From contig NZ_WOEY01000166.1 of the NCBI RefSeq assembly GCF_013177695.1, forward strand, positions 62,001-126,000: DNA of 64,000 nt, given 5' to 3'. This stretch comes from Paraburkholderia solitsugae. Lineage in GTDB: Bacteria > Pseudomonadota > Gammaproteobacteria > Burkholderiales > Burkholderiaceae. Position numbers and translations under genes: made by a program. Positions 16,850 to 27,397 of this stretch are shown here, one piece after another (the first letter of the stretch is position 1; the number at the start of each line of letters is the position of its first letter). The notes under the pieces are model-generated. The model was not told the DNA's origin. It ran no database searches and worked only from the letters and a program-made list of their open reading frames with translations.

Positions 16850-17926
16850 ATGCCACGCCCGATCGTTGCACAGATTCATCCCGACGCAGTCAGCCACAAC
16901 CTCTCCCTCGTCAAGCAGCGGGCGCCTCGATCACGGACTTGGGCCGTCGTCAAAGCCAACGCCTATGGACACGGAATCGATCGTGTGTTCCCGGCACTCG
17001 CGAAGGCCGACGGCATCGCGCTGCTCGATCTTGACGAAGCGGTCCGGGTGCGTGAGTTGGGTTGGACCAAGCCGGTTCTTCTTCTGGAAGGTGTCTTCAG
17101 GACAGGTGACGTGCAAATCGCCCAACAGTTCGATCTTTCCATGGCCGTGCATTGCCGTGAGCAACTCGACCTGTTGCGCTTGTCGCCGTCACGTGAGCGC
17201 ATCAACGTGCATCTGAAAATGAACTCCGGGATGAATCGCCTTGGATTCCGGCCCGACGCGTACCGCGCCGCATGGGAGGAGGCCAGTTCGATTCCAGGCA
17301 TCTCGGACATCACGTTGATGAGCCACTTCGCGAACGCTGACGATGGCGACGTGGCATGGCAGATGGATCGCTTCGATGCAGTGACTCACGGCATACCCGG
17401 CCAACGAAGTCTCGCGAATTCAGCGGCCGTTCTGTGGCATCCCCAGGCTCATCGCGACTGGGTGCGCCCGGGTGTCGTGCTGTACGGCGGCTCGCCCACC
17501 GGTCAGTCGCGCCATATTGACGACGTGGGCCTGCGCGCCTCGATGACGCTCAAGAGCGAAGTGATCGGCGTGCAGTCATTGTCGGCGCAGGAGACCGTCG
17601 GTTATGGCCGTGCCTTCGCCGCGAATACCGACATGCGCATCGGTGTGGTGGCATGCGGCTATGCGGACGGATATCCCCGGCACGCATCGACGGGTACGCC
17701 AATCGCTGTCGACGGAATCATGACGCAAGTGGTTGGCCGCGTCTCGATGGACATGCTCACCGTCGACCTGACACCGTGCCCGCATGCGCAGGTTGGTTCA
17801 AAGGTCGAACTGTGGGGCGAGAAGGTCAACATCGATGACGTCGCGCATGCTTCAGGGACGATCGGGTATGAACTGATGTGCGCCTTGGCAAAACGGGTGC
17901 CTGTAGAAGTCAAAGCAGCGCAATAG
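16850..17926 (+). CDS. alr: Alanine racemase
   Basis: A 358-residue PLP enzyme interconverting L- and D-alanine for peptidoglycan. The PLP lysine is K35 in VVKANAYGHG, the opposite catalytic base Y252 in VGYGRAF, with HLKMNSGMNRLGF and RPGVVLYGG between them and VVGRVSMDMLTVDL near the C-terminus. Full family length. Whether this is the biosynthetic Alr or the catabolic DadX copy cannot be decided; no dadA is adjacent. A GGDEF/EAL gene follows on the same strand after 83 nt. Confidence 0.93.
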   Translation: MPRPIVAQIHPDAVSHNLSLVKQRAPRSRTWAVVKANAYGHGIDRVFPALAKADGIALLDLDEAVRVRELGWTKPVLLLEGVFRTGDVQIAQQFDLSMAVHCREQLDLLRLSPSRERINVHLKMNSGMNRLGFRPDAYRAAWEEASSIPGISDITLMSHFANADDGDVAWQMDRFDAVTHGIPGQRSLANSAAVLWHPQAHRDWVRPGVVLYGGSPTGQSRHIDDVGLRASMTLKSEVIGVQSLSAQETVGYGRAFAANTDMRIGVVACGYADGYPRHASTGTPIAVDGIMTQVVGRVSMDMLTVDLTPCPHAQVGSKVELWGEKVNIDDVAHASGTIGYELMCALAKRVPVEVKAAQ

Positions 17927-18009
17927 CGGTGCAACCAGGCATTTTTGTGTTTACGTAATAATTGCGAGGAGCGTACGATTCGACCCACTAACCATAAAAT
18001 GCGCAGGTC

Positions 18010-19947
18010 ATGGCTTTCAGCGAACCAAGGTCTCCATTTTTCAAGTGGGTCGTGTCCTCCGCTCAGGATCTGAGCGCCGAGAATCGGCAAATATTGCTGG
18101 CCAATCTGTTCACGCGCACTGCGTCGATCGTGTTTGCGTCGATCTGCGAAATCAGTGTTTGCGCGACCGCGTTCTATCTCTATCCCAAAGCCCTTTACGC
18201 ATGCTGGGGCAGCGCCGTCGTCGCGTTGCTGATTACCCGCCTTGCCTTGATCTGGCTGTGTTGCCGGCGCAGCGCGCTGGGTCAGCCGACACCCACATCG
18301 GCATTTCTTTTCGCGAGCCTTCTATGGAGCGCGCTATTCGGGTTCGGCACCTTCTTGTGCAATACCAGCGGAGATCAGACGCTTTTCCTGCTCGGCAACG
18401 TTTGCGCGGTGGGTGTGATCGGCGGCCTGGCTGGACGAAACGCCGGGACGCCCCGCCTCGTGCTGCTCCAGATTTCGTTCATTCTCGGGCTGTTAGGCGC
18501 GGGGGCGGCGCTGTCTCCCGGCTCCGGCAAGCTCGTGCTGCTGTTTCAGGCGCCGTTTTGCGCCGCTGGCTTCTTTACGGTTGCGCTGCGTAGCAATCGT
18601 GACACCGTTGCGTTGCTGCTGGCACGCGAAAACAGTCATCGCCTTGCCCATGAGGACAGTCTCACTGGCCTGCCCAATCGCGCGCGTATCAGCGAGCTCC
18701 TGCTGGAGCGTACCCAGGCAGGCTTGTTGCGTCAGGATCAATTGTTCGCTGTTTTGCTTATCGATCTCGACGGCTTCAAGGCGATCAACGACAGCCTCGG
18801 CCATGCCGCTGGCGATCAGATCCTTCAGGAAGCGGCGGTCCGATTGCGTGAAGTACTGCCGACCGGCGATCTCGTGGGACGGCTGGCCGGCGACGAGTTC
18901 GTCGCCATTTCCGACGGCACCGGGCTGAACCGCGACGTGCGGTTGCTGGCGGACCGGATCGTCAAGACGCTGGCGCGGCCTTTCGCACTCAGCGAGGCGC
19001 GGGTGCATATCGGTGCGAGCGTGGGCGTCTCGCTCTATCCGGAACACGCGAGGACCGGGCCGCAATTGTTGATCTGTGCGGATCGCGCCTTGTACGCGGT
19101 CAAACGCAGCGGCAAAAGCGCGTACGCGCTCTTCGATGCCTTCAGGCACGCGTCCGACGAAAGTCTGAGCCTCCTGCGAAGCGATCTGGAGGGCGCAATG
19201 CAGTCTTATAGCGGTTTGCGCATGGAGTACCAGCCGATTATCGACCTCAGCGACGACACGATTTCCGGCCGCGAGGCACTGCTTCGCTGGACGCACCCGA
19301 CTCGCGGCGAGCTTTCTCCCTCCGCATTTATTCCCACCGCCGAACGGACGGGCCTCATCCTCGCACTCGGCGAATGGGCCTTGCTGCAATCATGCACGGA
19401 AGCTGCCACCTGGCGTGACGCAGTGAGCGTCGCTGTGAATGTTTCGCCGGTGCAATTGCGGGAGGAATCGTTCGCCTCGACGGTCGCGGCGATCCTTGGC
19501 AAGACGGGGTTGCCGCCGGCGCGTCTGAATATCGAAGTCACGGAAACGGTGTTGTTGAGCGACGATATCGTCACGCGGCTCAACGTCGAGAAGCTTCGCG
19601 CGTTGGGAATTGGCCTCGCGCTCGACGACTTCGGCACCGGGTTTTCAACCATGTCGACGCTCGTGCGCTTCTCATTCGACAAGCTCAAGATCGACAGTTC
19701 GTTCGTGAAGGAGTCCGTGCATCGGCGCGAATCCGCGGCTGTGGTTCGCGGGATTGTGGCTTTGGCACGGGAGATCGGCATACCGACCACGGCGGAAGGG
19801 ATCGAGACGCAGGAGCAGCTGAATTTTGTGCGTGTGTGTGGATGCACGCATGCTCAGGGTTATCTTCTGGGCAAGTCGGTCTGTGGTGAGGAAATTCCGC
19901 ACCTCGAAAATAGGCTTGCCGCGCCCGCTGAATCCAGCGGGCGCTGA
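18010..19947 (+). CDS. Membrane GGDEF-EAL cyclic-di-GMP protein
   Basis: A 645-residue bifunctional-type signalling protein. Residues 35-195 hold about six membrane helices (a MASE-like sensor I cannot name). A GGDEF domain follows at about 210-375 with AGDEF at 293-297 in place of GGDEF, a change usually compatible with cyclase activity; no RxxD inhibitory site sits before it. The EAL domain at about 390-640 keeps EAL at 422-424 and LALDDFGTGFS, so phosphodiesterase activity is likely. It probably tunes c-di-GMP in response to a membrane signal. Confidence 0.92.
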   Translation: MAFSEPRSPFFKWVVSSAQDLSAENRQILLANLFTRTASIVFASICEISVCATAFYLYPKALYACWGSAVVALLITRLALIWLCCRRSALGQPTPTSAFLFASLLWSALFGFGTFLCNTSGDQTLFLLGNVCAVGVIGGLAGRNAGTPRLVLLQISFILGLLGAGAALSPGSGKLVLLFQAPFCAAGFFTVALRSNRDTVALLLARENSHRLAHEDSLTGLPNRARISELLLERTQAGLLRQDQLFAVLLIDLDGFKAINDSLGHAAGDQILQEAAVRLREVLPTGDLVGRLAGDEFVAISDGTGLNRDVRLLADRIVKTLARPFALSEARVHIGASVGVSLYPEHARTGPQLLICADRALYAVKRSGKSAYALFDAFRHASDESLSLLRSDLEGAMQSYSGLRMEYQPIIDLSDDTISGREALLRWTHPTRGELSPSAFIPTAERTGLILALGEWALLQSCTEAATWRDAVSVAVNVSPVQLREESFASTVAAILGKTGLPPARLNIEVTETVLLSDDIVTRLNVEKLRALGIGLALDDFGTGFSTMSTLVRFSFDKLKIDSSFVKESVHRRESAAVVRGIVALAREIGIPTTAEGIETQEQLNFVRVCGCTHAQGYLLGKSVCGEEIPHLENRLAAPAESSGR

Positions 19948-19963
19948 TCATTGCGGCCTGCTT

Positions 19964-20590
19964 TTACTGACGCAGTTCCGGCGAATCCTGCATGGCTGCC
20001 TGCAGCTTTTGCACGGCGTCAATCGTCGCGCGCTGGGCGGCGAGACCGAAATTGCGCTTGAACTCGCCAAACTCCGCGTGACCGCTGCCTGTCACTTCCT
20101 TTTTTGTCACGAGCTTGCCGCTCGGATCTGTCACGGTACACACGAGCGTCACCGAAAAGTCGGTCGGTGGCCAGGTCAGGAGGCTCGGCGACGAAGAAGT
20201 CGTCGAGATGGTCGGCGTGACGACATAGCTCAGGCTTTTTGATTGGACCGTTGCCTGATCAGGCGCGGCATTCAGCTTCACCACATTGCTGAACACCTGG
20301 CTGAGTTCGACGTAGATCGGAAGCTCCAGATCGCGATACGGTTTGTAGGCCACCTTGTCGCCACCGCCGCCCGGCGTGACGACTTCCTTTGCGCGCAACT
20401 CGTCTGTAATGACGAGCCCAACCGTCTTGTTGATGATCGGCTGCGTTTGGGCCGTCGCCGTTGCTGCGGTCGTGGTGGTTGCGGTGAGCGCTGCCGGGTC
20501 GCCGGAGATGGTGATGTCGTGTGCGCAACCTGCGAGCGACGCAATGGCGCCGGTGACCGCGATACTGCGAATGAGGTGGATCAGTTTCAT
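19964..20590 (-). CDS. Putative lipoprotein, second of a pair
   Basis: A 208-residue exported protein with a lipobox (SIAVTGAIASLAGC) at about residue 22, a Thr/Ala-rich spacer and a beta-rich domain. I do not recognise the domain. It lies 30 nt downstream of another lipoprotein gene on the same strand, so the two likely form an operon and may make one outer-membrane complex. Confidence 0.75.
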   Translation of the reverse strand: MKLIHLIRSIAVTGAIASLAGCAHDITISGDPAALTATTTTAATATAQTQPIINKTVGLVITDELRAKEVVTPGGGGDKVAYKPYRDLELPIYVELSQVFSNVVKLNAAPDQATVQSKSLSYVVTPTISTTSSSPSLLTWPPTDFSVTLVCTVTDPSGKLVTKKEVTGSGHAEFGEFKRNFGLAAQRATIDAVQKLQAAMQDSPELRQ

Positions 20591-20620
20591 GATGATGTCT
20601 GGTCTGCGAGAAAAGGAGGA

Positions 20621-21178
20621 TTACTGGATGGCTTGCATGAATGCGGGATCCGCGTAGAGCGACGCGAGCAGTTTCTGGACGATGAGCGGATACTCCTGAG
20701 TCGCCCTCGGAATCGCGATCGCGGCTGCGAATGACGAATCCCATTGCGTCGTCGCGCTTTTCACGCTGTCATATCGCACTTCGTCGCCGCGCTTGACGAT
20801 GAAGCGAGCGGAGATCGTGCCGGTGGCCGTGCCGATGTTGGCATCGACGTTATTCTTCAGCAGCACGCCGCTCAGTTCGACCTTGGCGTCGGGTGACAGC
20901 GCGCGGGCGATCGTCAGTTCCTGTTGTAAGGCGCCGGAGAGGTATTGGGCAAACGAATCGCCAACGGGCGAAGTCATGCGGTTCGCGCGCAGTTGCACAG
21001 ATGAATGATCGCCATCGGCTTTATCGTTGGTGAAAGTGCCGAGACGCGTTGCCAGAGGCGATGCGTTCTTGAGCGTCTGGATATTGTCGACGGAAGCCGA
21101 ATAGGGCGGCGCGACAACTGAGCAAGCGGCGAGCGCGGCAATCGGGATGATGAGGAGAATCCTTCGCAAAGCAAACAT
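20621..21178 (-). CDS. Putative lipoprotein, first of a pair
   Basis: A 185-residue protein with a lipobox (IPIAALAAC) near residue 19 and a mature beta-rich domain carrying SVQLRANRMTSPVGDSFAQY and LSPDAKVELSGVLLKNNVD, similar in style to predicted lipoproteins of surface-assembly systems. Its partner follows 30 nt downstream. Function not recognised. Confidence 0.75.
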   Translation of the reverse strand: MFALRRILLIIPIAALAACSVVAPPYSASVDNIQTLKNASPLATRLGTFTNDKADGDHSSVQLRANRMTSPVGDSFAQYLSGALQQELTIARALSPDAKVELSGVLLKNNVDANIGTATGTISARFIVKRGDEVRYDSVKSATTQWDSSFAAAIAIPRATQEYPLIVQKLLASLYADPAFMQAIQ

Positions 21179-21461
21179 GGGCTTCTAATGCCTCTTTGGT
21201 TATGGTCTAAATGAGGTGGCCGACCGCCTCGACGCTTATGTAAAGGCGGTTCATGTGTTATCGGCAAGTCCAGAGAAAAATTGACTGAAGGCCTATTCTC
21301 TTTTTCGCTGAAAGCTAATCGTAATAAACTCGCGCGAGAAGGCGAGAAGTATTGACGAGTTGATTCAGAATTAACCGGTCTATGGTCGGCCATTGCATGA
21401 CGGCCAATGGCGCCGACTTATCTCCACTAGCGCACGCTCATGATGCGATACCGAGGTCGAC

Positions 21462-21881
21462 ATGGAACACACATGGCAATTCCAGCTAAGAATCACCGTC
21501 TCGCCCAAACTTGCCGGCGATCTGCGCGCAAATCCGCAGGGTGTTTCGCATGCCGCGCTTCATGATGTGCTATGCCGGCACAACGCGACCTTGAAGTGTC
21601 AGTTCGACGCTTTCGCCGACTACGTGAACGAAGCGGAAAAGCAGGGAACGGAAAACTATCCGCTTTATCAATGGACCCGGCAGACAATCGAGAACCCGGA
21701 GAAGAAAGCAAAGTACTTGCAGTCGTTCACGGTCTATGTGAACGGCGACGAGATATACGGCAAGGAAATCGCCGACGTGATGGAAGCTGAATTGCAGGCA
21801 CTCGTCAGTGACGAAGGCATTAAAAACGTCGCAAGGTTCGATACCAATCCCGCGAATAATCCGCAGCCGCCCAAGCGCTAA
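21462..21881 (+). CDS. Conserved hypothetical protein
   Basis: A 139-residue soluble protein without signal peptide. It begins MEHTWQFQLRITVSPKLAGD and ends in a Pro/Asn-rich tail. Acidic and basic residues alternate with aromatics as in a folded alpha/beta domain. I do not recognise the family. It is a single gene between the lipoprotein pair and a small lipoprotein. Confidence 0.7.
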   Translation: MEHTWQFQLRITVSPKLAGDLRANPQGVSHAALHDVLCRHNATLKCQFDAFADYVNEAEKQGTENYPLYQWTRQTIENPEKKAKYLQSFTVYVNGDEIYGKEIADVMEAELQALVSDEGIKNVARFDTNPANNPQPPKR

Positions 21882-22022
21882 CACTTATCCGTAGTCCGCC
21901 TGTTTTTTACCACGACACTCGCATGTAATAAACGGTAATTATCGTCTCGGCACCGCTTGCGCCTAAGCGCGGCGGTTGCCGACGCGCGATCGCGTCCGTC
22001 ATTCATTTCCACGGAGACACTC

Positions 22023-22217
22023 ATGCCGACTTCGGCATTCCGGCTTTTTGCGCTCGTCGGCGCTATTGCAGTGACAGCGCTGCTTGGCGCGTGCGGCGAC
22101 GGTCTGTCGTCTCCTTCGCCGGTGCCCGCTGCAGCGGTCAAGGCAGCATGCGGCAACGCCACTGTCGCTAATGCGCGCATGAGTTGCCCGCCGGGTTTCG
22201 TCCCACCCGCCTCCTGA
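22023..22217 (+). CDS. Small lipoprotein upstream of phospholipase C
   Basis: A 64-residue protein with signal peptide and lipobox (VTALLGAC) at about 19-26, then a short Cys-containing mature part ending CPPGFVPPAS. The ATG at 22023 has GGAG 7 nt upstream. It lies 27 nt before the phospholipase gene and is probably co-transcribed, so it may serve in its export or surface location. Confidence 0.7.
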   Translation: MPTSAFRLFALVGAIAVTALLGACGDGLSSPSPVPAAAVKAACGNATVANARMSCPPGFVPPAS

Positions 22218-22244
22218 GCTCAGAATTCAAACTAGGTCCATCGC

Positions 22245-24359
22245 ATGGTCACCAAAACGCGTCGAGATTTTCTGAAGCTGTCCGCCGGACTGGCGGGTGC
22301 GACAGCCGCCACCACCCTGTTTCCCGAATCGATTCGCAAAGCGCTCGCAATCGAGCCGACTTCGGTGACGGGTACGATTCAGGACGTGCAGCACATTGTT
22401 GTCTTCATGCAGGAGAACCGCTCGTTCGATCACTACCTCGGTCACCTGAGTGGCGTGCGCGGTTATAACGACCGCTTTCCCGTGACGCTGCCGAACGGCC
22501 AGCCGGTGTGGTTCCAACCGCGTCAGGAGGATCAGACGAAGGTGATCGCGCCGTTCCGCTACGACACGAGCAATCCGAACGTCAACGCGCAATGTATCGG
22601 CGGTCTGCCGCACACGTGGGCCACCACGCACGGTGCGATCGACAGCGGCCGCGCCGACAAGTGGGCCGTGCAGAAGAGCAATATGACGATGGGCTATCAC
22701 GTGCGTGAGGACATTCCGTTCCATTACGCGCTCGCGGATGCCTTCACCGTATGCGACAACTACTTCTGTTCGATCCCGGGCAACACGCACCCGAACCGCA
22801 TGTATCTGATGACGGGGATGGTCGACCCGCTCGCCACCGGTGGCGGCCCGCTACTCGACAACACCGATTACATCGACAATCAGTTCGACGCGATCAAGCT
22901 GCAGCCCTTCAACTGGACCACGTATCCCGAGCGGCTCGAGACGGCCGGCATCTCGTGGCAGATCTACCAGCAGGGCACCGGCTTCGACAATTTCAGCGGC
23001 AACTACGGCACGAACATGCTGGCCTCGTTCCAGAACTTCGTGAATGCACCGGCGGGTTCGTCGCTGCAGAACCGCGGCATGAGTACACGCACGCTGACGC
23101 AGTTGAAGGCCGACGTACATGCCAATGCATTGCCGCAAGTGTCGTGGCTGCTGCCACCTGCCGCGTACTCGGAGCATCCGAAGTTCACACCGCTCTACGG
23201 CGCCAATTACATCTCGACGATCCTCGATGCGCTGACGTCGAATCCCGATGTGTGGAGCAAGACGGTCCTGTTCATCATGTATGACGAGAACGACGGTTTC
23301 TTCGACCACGTGGTGCCGCCGCAAGCACCCACGTTGCCGGGCTCGGGCATGAGTACCGTGGACATCTCGCTTGAACGGCATAACGTCGTGACGGCGACGC
23401 AAGCGGGTACTTATACCGCCGACAATCTGCCGTACGGCCTCGGCCCGCGCGTGCCGATGACCGTGGTGTCGCCGTGGTCGAAGGGCGGCTTCGTCTGCTC
23501 GCAGGTATTCGATCACACGTCGGTGCTGCAATTCATCGAGAAGCGTTTCGGCGTGATCGAAACCAATATCTCGCCATGGCGCCGTGCAATCTGCGGCGAC
23601 CTGACTTCGGCGCTCGACTTTTCGAAGACCGACTCGAGCATGCCGTCGCTGCCGAGTACGCAAACCTATGTTGCACAGGCCGATATGCAATGCGCGCGGT
23701 CCACGGCGCAGGCCGCGCCGGCCAGTACCGCGCAGCAACTGGTGACGGCGCAGGAGCCCGGCACGCGGCCCGCGCGTGCGTTGCCGTACGAGTTGCATGT
23801 GAACGGGCAGGTGCAGTCACAAGGCTATGCGCTGACGTTTGCGAACACCGGCACGCAGGGCGCACATTTCTGGGTGTACACGGGCGATCCGACTGCGATG
23901 CCGCGTCGATACACCGTCGAGGCCGGCAAGCAATTGACCGATACGTGGGCGTTCGACGCGAACGGCAACTACATGGTGAACGTCTACGGCCCGAACGGTT
24001 ATTTCCGCCGCTTCGCGGGATCATCTACGGCGGACGCTGCTGCCAAGCCGGATGTCGTGACTTGCTACGACGTGGCCAACGGCAACGTCTACGTCACGCT
24101 GTCCAACGCGGGGAGCACGCCGCTCACGGTCACCGCGGCCGACGTCGCCTATGGCCAGGCGCCGCTCACGGTGACGGTGCCGGCGGGCAAGAGCGTGGAG
24201 GCACATTGGGACCTGTCGTGCAGCAGTCAGTGGTATGACTTTCAATTGACTGTCGCGGGCAATGGGAGCTGGTTGCGACGCATTGCGGGTCATGTCGAGA
24301 CGGGCCAAATCAGCATTACCGATCCGGCGGCAACCGCGCCGGTAACGAAGGCGATTTAA
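22245..24359 (+). CDS. Tat-exported phospholipase C
   Basis: A 704-residue bacterial phospholipase C of the phosphoesterase (PlcH/PlcN, acid-phosphatase-like) family. The N-terminus has a twin-arginine signal (TKTRRDFLKLSAG). The catalytic domain starts at IQDVQHIVVFMQENRSFDHY and contains SIPGNTHPNR and MYDENDGFFDHVVPP; two beta-sandwich C-terminal domains (about 505-690) follow, as in PlcN/PlcH. It hydrolyses phosphatidylcholine-type lipids outside the cytoplasm, for phosphate supply or host interaction. Haemolytic versus non-haemolytic type cannot be told. Confidence 0.92.
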   Translation: MVTKTRRDFLKLSAGLAGATAATTLFPESIRKALAIEPTSVTGTIQDVQHIVVFMQENRSFDHYLGHLSGVRGYNDRFPVTLPNGQPVWFQPRQEDQTKVIAPFRYDTSNPNVNAQCIGGLPHTWATTHGAIDSGRADKWAVQKSNMTMGYHVREDIPFHYALADAFTVCDNYFCSIPGNTHPNRMYLMTGMVDPLATGGGPLLDNTDYIDNQFDAIKLQPFNWTTYPERLETAGISWQIYQQGTGFDNFSGNYGTNMLASFQNFVNAPAGSSLQNRGMSTRTLTQLKADVHANALPQVSWLLPPAAYSEHPKFTPLYGANYISTILDALTSNPDVWSKTVLFIMYDENDGFFDHVVPPQAPTLPGSGMSTVDISLERHNVVTATQAGTYTADNLPYGLGPRVPMTVVSPWSKGGFVCSQVFDHTSVLQFIEKRFGVIETNISPWRRAICGDLTSALDFSKTDSSMPSLPSTQTYVAQADMQCARSTAQAAPASTAQQLVTAQEPGTRPARALPYELHVNGQVQSQGYALTFANTGTQGAHFWVYTGDPTAMPRRYTVEAGKQLTDTWAFDANGNYMVNVYGPNGYFRRFAGSSTADAAAKPDVVTCYDVANGNVYVTLSNAGSTPLTVTAADVAYGQAPLTVTVPAGKSVEAHWDLSCSSQWYDFQLTVAGNGSWLRRIAGHVETGQISITDPAATAPVTKAI

Positions 24360-24490
24360 GCGTGTGGATTCGACGTTTCTTTCAATGTCATTTCGGCGTC
24401 TGTGCAAACTGGTAAATCAATTTTACATTTGGCGACAACGCGCCGAGTTCGTGAGAGGATGGCATTTCACTTTTTCTCGCGGAGGGCGAA

Positions 24491-24715
24491 ATGGGACTCT
24501 TGGACGAAGTAGGCAAGATCGCTGGCGCAGTAGCTGCCGTTGAGGCGGCAGAAAAAGTCGATCCGGACGCAGGTCTGCTAACGAAGGGTGTTGCAGCGGT
24601 TGCGGGCTTTGAAGGTGCCGGTGCATTGGAGGGGTTGGTCGAGAAGAAAGACGGCGAGAAGCAGGACGACGCCGACAATGCTCAAGCCACCGACGATACG
24701 AATCCTCAGACGTGA
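24491..24715 (+). CDS. Small acidic hypothetical protein
   Basis: A 74-residue protein with an Ala/Gly-rich N-terminal half (MGLLDEVGKIAGAVAAVEAA) that may form an amphipathic helix, and a strongly acidic tail rich in Asp and Gln. GGAGG precedes the ATG. No family recognised. It is followed by a strong terminator and seems to be a single-gene unit. Confidence 0.6.
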   Translation: MGLLDEVGKIAGAVAAVEAAEKVDPDAGLLTKGVAAVAGFEGAGALEGLVEKKDGEKQDDADNAQATDDTNPQT

Positions 24716-24742
24716 TTTCGCGCTGTTAGCGAACCAGTCCAG

Positions 24743-24778
24743 AACGGGCCAACCCTTAGCGGGGTTGGCCCGTTTTGT
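24743..24778 (+). terminator. Rho-independent terminator
   Basis: AACGGGCCAACCC and its exact complement GGGTTGGCCCGTT form a 13-bp stem with a short loop, followed by TTTTG. It lies just after the small acidic protein gene and separates it from the beta-lactamase gene. Confidence 0.9.
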
Positions 24779-24863
24779 TATGGTGAGCCGGCATTGGAGC
24801 GCGTAACAATTCGCACGGCTCTCTAGCTTCATTACCGCGACATGCGAAATAGAGGACGATTCT

Positions 24864-25736
24864 GTGACCATTTCTGCAACACGCCGGCGCTTGGCCCTTG
24901 GGTTGCCCATGCTCCTTAGTCTTCGAGCTACACCCACTCTGGCCGCAAATGCATCTCCATTGGCCAACATCGAACGCCGCAATGGCGGACGCCTTGGCGT
25001 GTTCGCTATCGATACCGGCTCGGGCCGAACCTTGGCTCATCGCGCTGACGAGCGCTTTCTGATGTGCAGCACCTTTAAGGGACTGCTCGCCGCGCAGGTG
25101 CTATCCCGCGTGGATGCCGGCAAGGAGGATCTTGCCCGTCTTGTGCGCTACACCGAGAAAGACCTCGTCTTTACGTCGCCTGTGACGAAGGCGCATGTCG
25201 CACAAGGCGCGATGTCGGTCGGCGCGTTGTGCCAGGCCATCGTCGAAGTGAGCGACAACACGGCGGCTGTGTTGTTGATGAGCGATGGCGGTGGTCCCGC
25301 CGGTTTGACGCAATTCGTTCGCAGTCTCGGCGATACCGTGACTCGCTCCGATCGATACGAACCCGAGTCGAACAAATATAGCGGTGTGCTCGATACCACG
25401 ACGCCTCGATCGATCACAACGTCGGCGAGCAAGATTCTCTTGGGGAACGTTCTCAGTCCCCAATCGCGTGCGCAACTGGAAAACTGGATGATGACGTGCA
25501 CACCGGGTCTGAACCGGCTCCGCGCGGCGTTACCGCCGGATTGGACAGCGGGTGACAGACCCGGAACAAGCGTGGAAGAAGAAACCAACGACTACGCGAT
25601 TGTTCGCCCACCGGGACGCGCTCCGCTTCTCATCGCAGCCTATTACGATGCACCGGCGCTTGCTATGCCGGCTCGGGAGGCCGTGTTGCGTGAGGTCGGT
25701 GCTGCATTCGTGAAGTGGACGTCGGATCGGACATGA
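24864..25736 (+). CDS. Class A beta-lactamase-like serine hydrolase
   Basis: A 290-residue periplasmic enzyme with a signal peptide (about 1-29, cut after LAA). Active-site elements: S69-T-F-K72 (SxxK), S130-D-N132, and E166 in RYEPESN, all in the right order. The third box, normally KTG, reads RPG at about 232-234, so the Lys is Arg and the Thr is Pro; this box positions the substrate carboxylate, so activity or substrate range may be altered. Otherwise it is of normal size and similar to Pen-type chromosomal enzymes. No divergent LysR regulator of penR type is adjacent. Confidence 0.88.
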   Translation: MTISATRRRLALGLPMLLSLRATPTLAANASPLANIERRNGGRLGVFAIDTGSGRTLAHRADERFLMCSTFKGLLAAQVLSRVDAGKEDLARLVRYTEKDLVFTSPVTKAHVAQGAMSVGALCQAIVEVSDNTAAVLLMSDGGGPAGLTQFVRSLGDTVTRSDRYEPESNKYSGVLDTTTPRSITTSASKILLGNVLSPQSRAQLENWMMTCTPGLNRLRAALPPDWTAGDRPGTSVEEETNDYAIVRPPGRAPLLIAAYYDAPALAMPAREAVLREVGAAFVKWTSDRT

Positions 25737-25757
25737 TGATGGTGAGCCAGCGTAACC

Positions 25758-25895
25758 CGCGGATTGGCTGGCGATGTAAGACTGCTGCTATTCGCCGGGT
25801 TTCTCGTGCTATCGGCAGCGTTGAGTGCCTGTATCGCCCGACTTTTTGCCGAGCCGCTAAACCGCAGGATCAGAGATTGGCGCGTGGCTGCATAG
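25758..25895 (+). pseudogene. Possible C-terminal remnant of a membrane protein
   Basis: A plus-strand frame reads VRLLLFAGFLVLSAALSACI and then a basic end PLNRRIRDW plus a few residues and TAG, like the last helix and tail of an acyltransferase-3 type membrane protein. No start codon or upstream domain is present. Nothing else is seen in 25737-26007. Confidence 0.25.
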
Positions 25896-26007
25896 AGGCT
25901 GTTGGCACTGCGAGCCCGTCGTCAGCCCGCTGACGGTTGACGGACGAAGCGACGCTTTGCGCTCTTATCCTGCCGTCGTCGCGCGCAACCGATCCGCGCT
26001 TACGGCG

Positions 26008-26749
<742 letters not shown>

Positions 26750-26757
<8 letters not shown>

Positions 26758-27397
26758 GGGGCTTCACCGCTGCAGTCGAAGGCCTAGGGACCGGTGCTAT
26801 TTCCACTCGCCGGTTCTTAGCCCGACCTTGGTCGTCGGCATTCGAACTGACGGGCTGCTGGGAGCCAAACGCGGCCGCAAATACGGACGAGGAGGGAACG
26901 CCCTCATCGATCAACGCACGGGTCACCGTCAACGCGCGCTGGGCCGACAGCTCCCAGTTATCGGCAAAGCGGCGGTTAGCCTCTCGCACCTGCCGGTCGT
27001 CGGTAAAGCCGCTCACCATCAGGATCTGGTCATTGGCCCGGAGGTAAGCGGACAGCGGCCCCGCCAGGCTCTTCAGCACGTCCCGGCCTTCGGGCTGCAA
27101 TTGATCGGAGTTCAGCGCGAACAACACGTTGCCGTTGATGCCGATGCGCCCGTTGACCAGTGTCACCCGGCCCGCAGCCAGCGGTCCTGCCAACGCCTGC
27201 TCCAGCGTCTTGCGGCGCTGCGTTTCCATCTGACGCTGCTTGACCTCCTGCTCCAGCCTGGTCGAGAGTTCCAGTTGGACGCCGATGACGCTCACCAGGA
27301 TCAGCACGAAGGCGCCCAGCAGCACCGACATCAGGTCGCCGAAGACGGGCCATATGGGCGCCGCAGTCTCCACGCCGCCGTCGATTTCCTCGCTCAT
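26750..27397 (-). CDS. MotB/ZorB-like OmpA-domain stator protein
   Basis: A 215-residue inner-membrane protein. A single N-terminal helix carries D21 in VFGDLMSVLLGAFVLILV, matching the proton-carrying Asp of MotB (YADFMTAMMAFF) and ZorB. A short coiled coil (about 45-75) leads to an OmpA-like peptidoglycan-binding domain ending NWELSAQRA and KNRRVEI. It overlaps the upstream DUF802 gene by 4 nt (ATGA) and the downstream DUF2894 gene by 8 nt. Together with the DUF802 protein it should form a proton-driven motor or stator unit. Confidence 0.88.
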
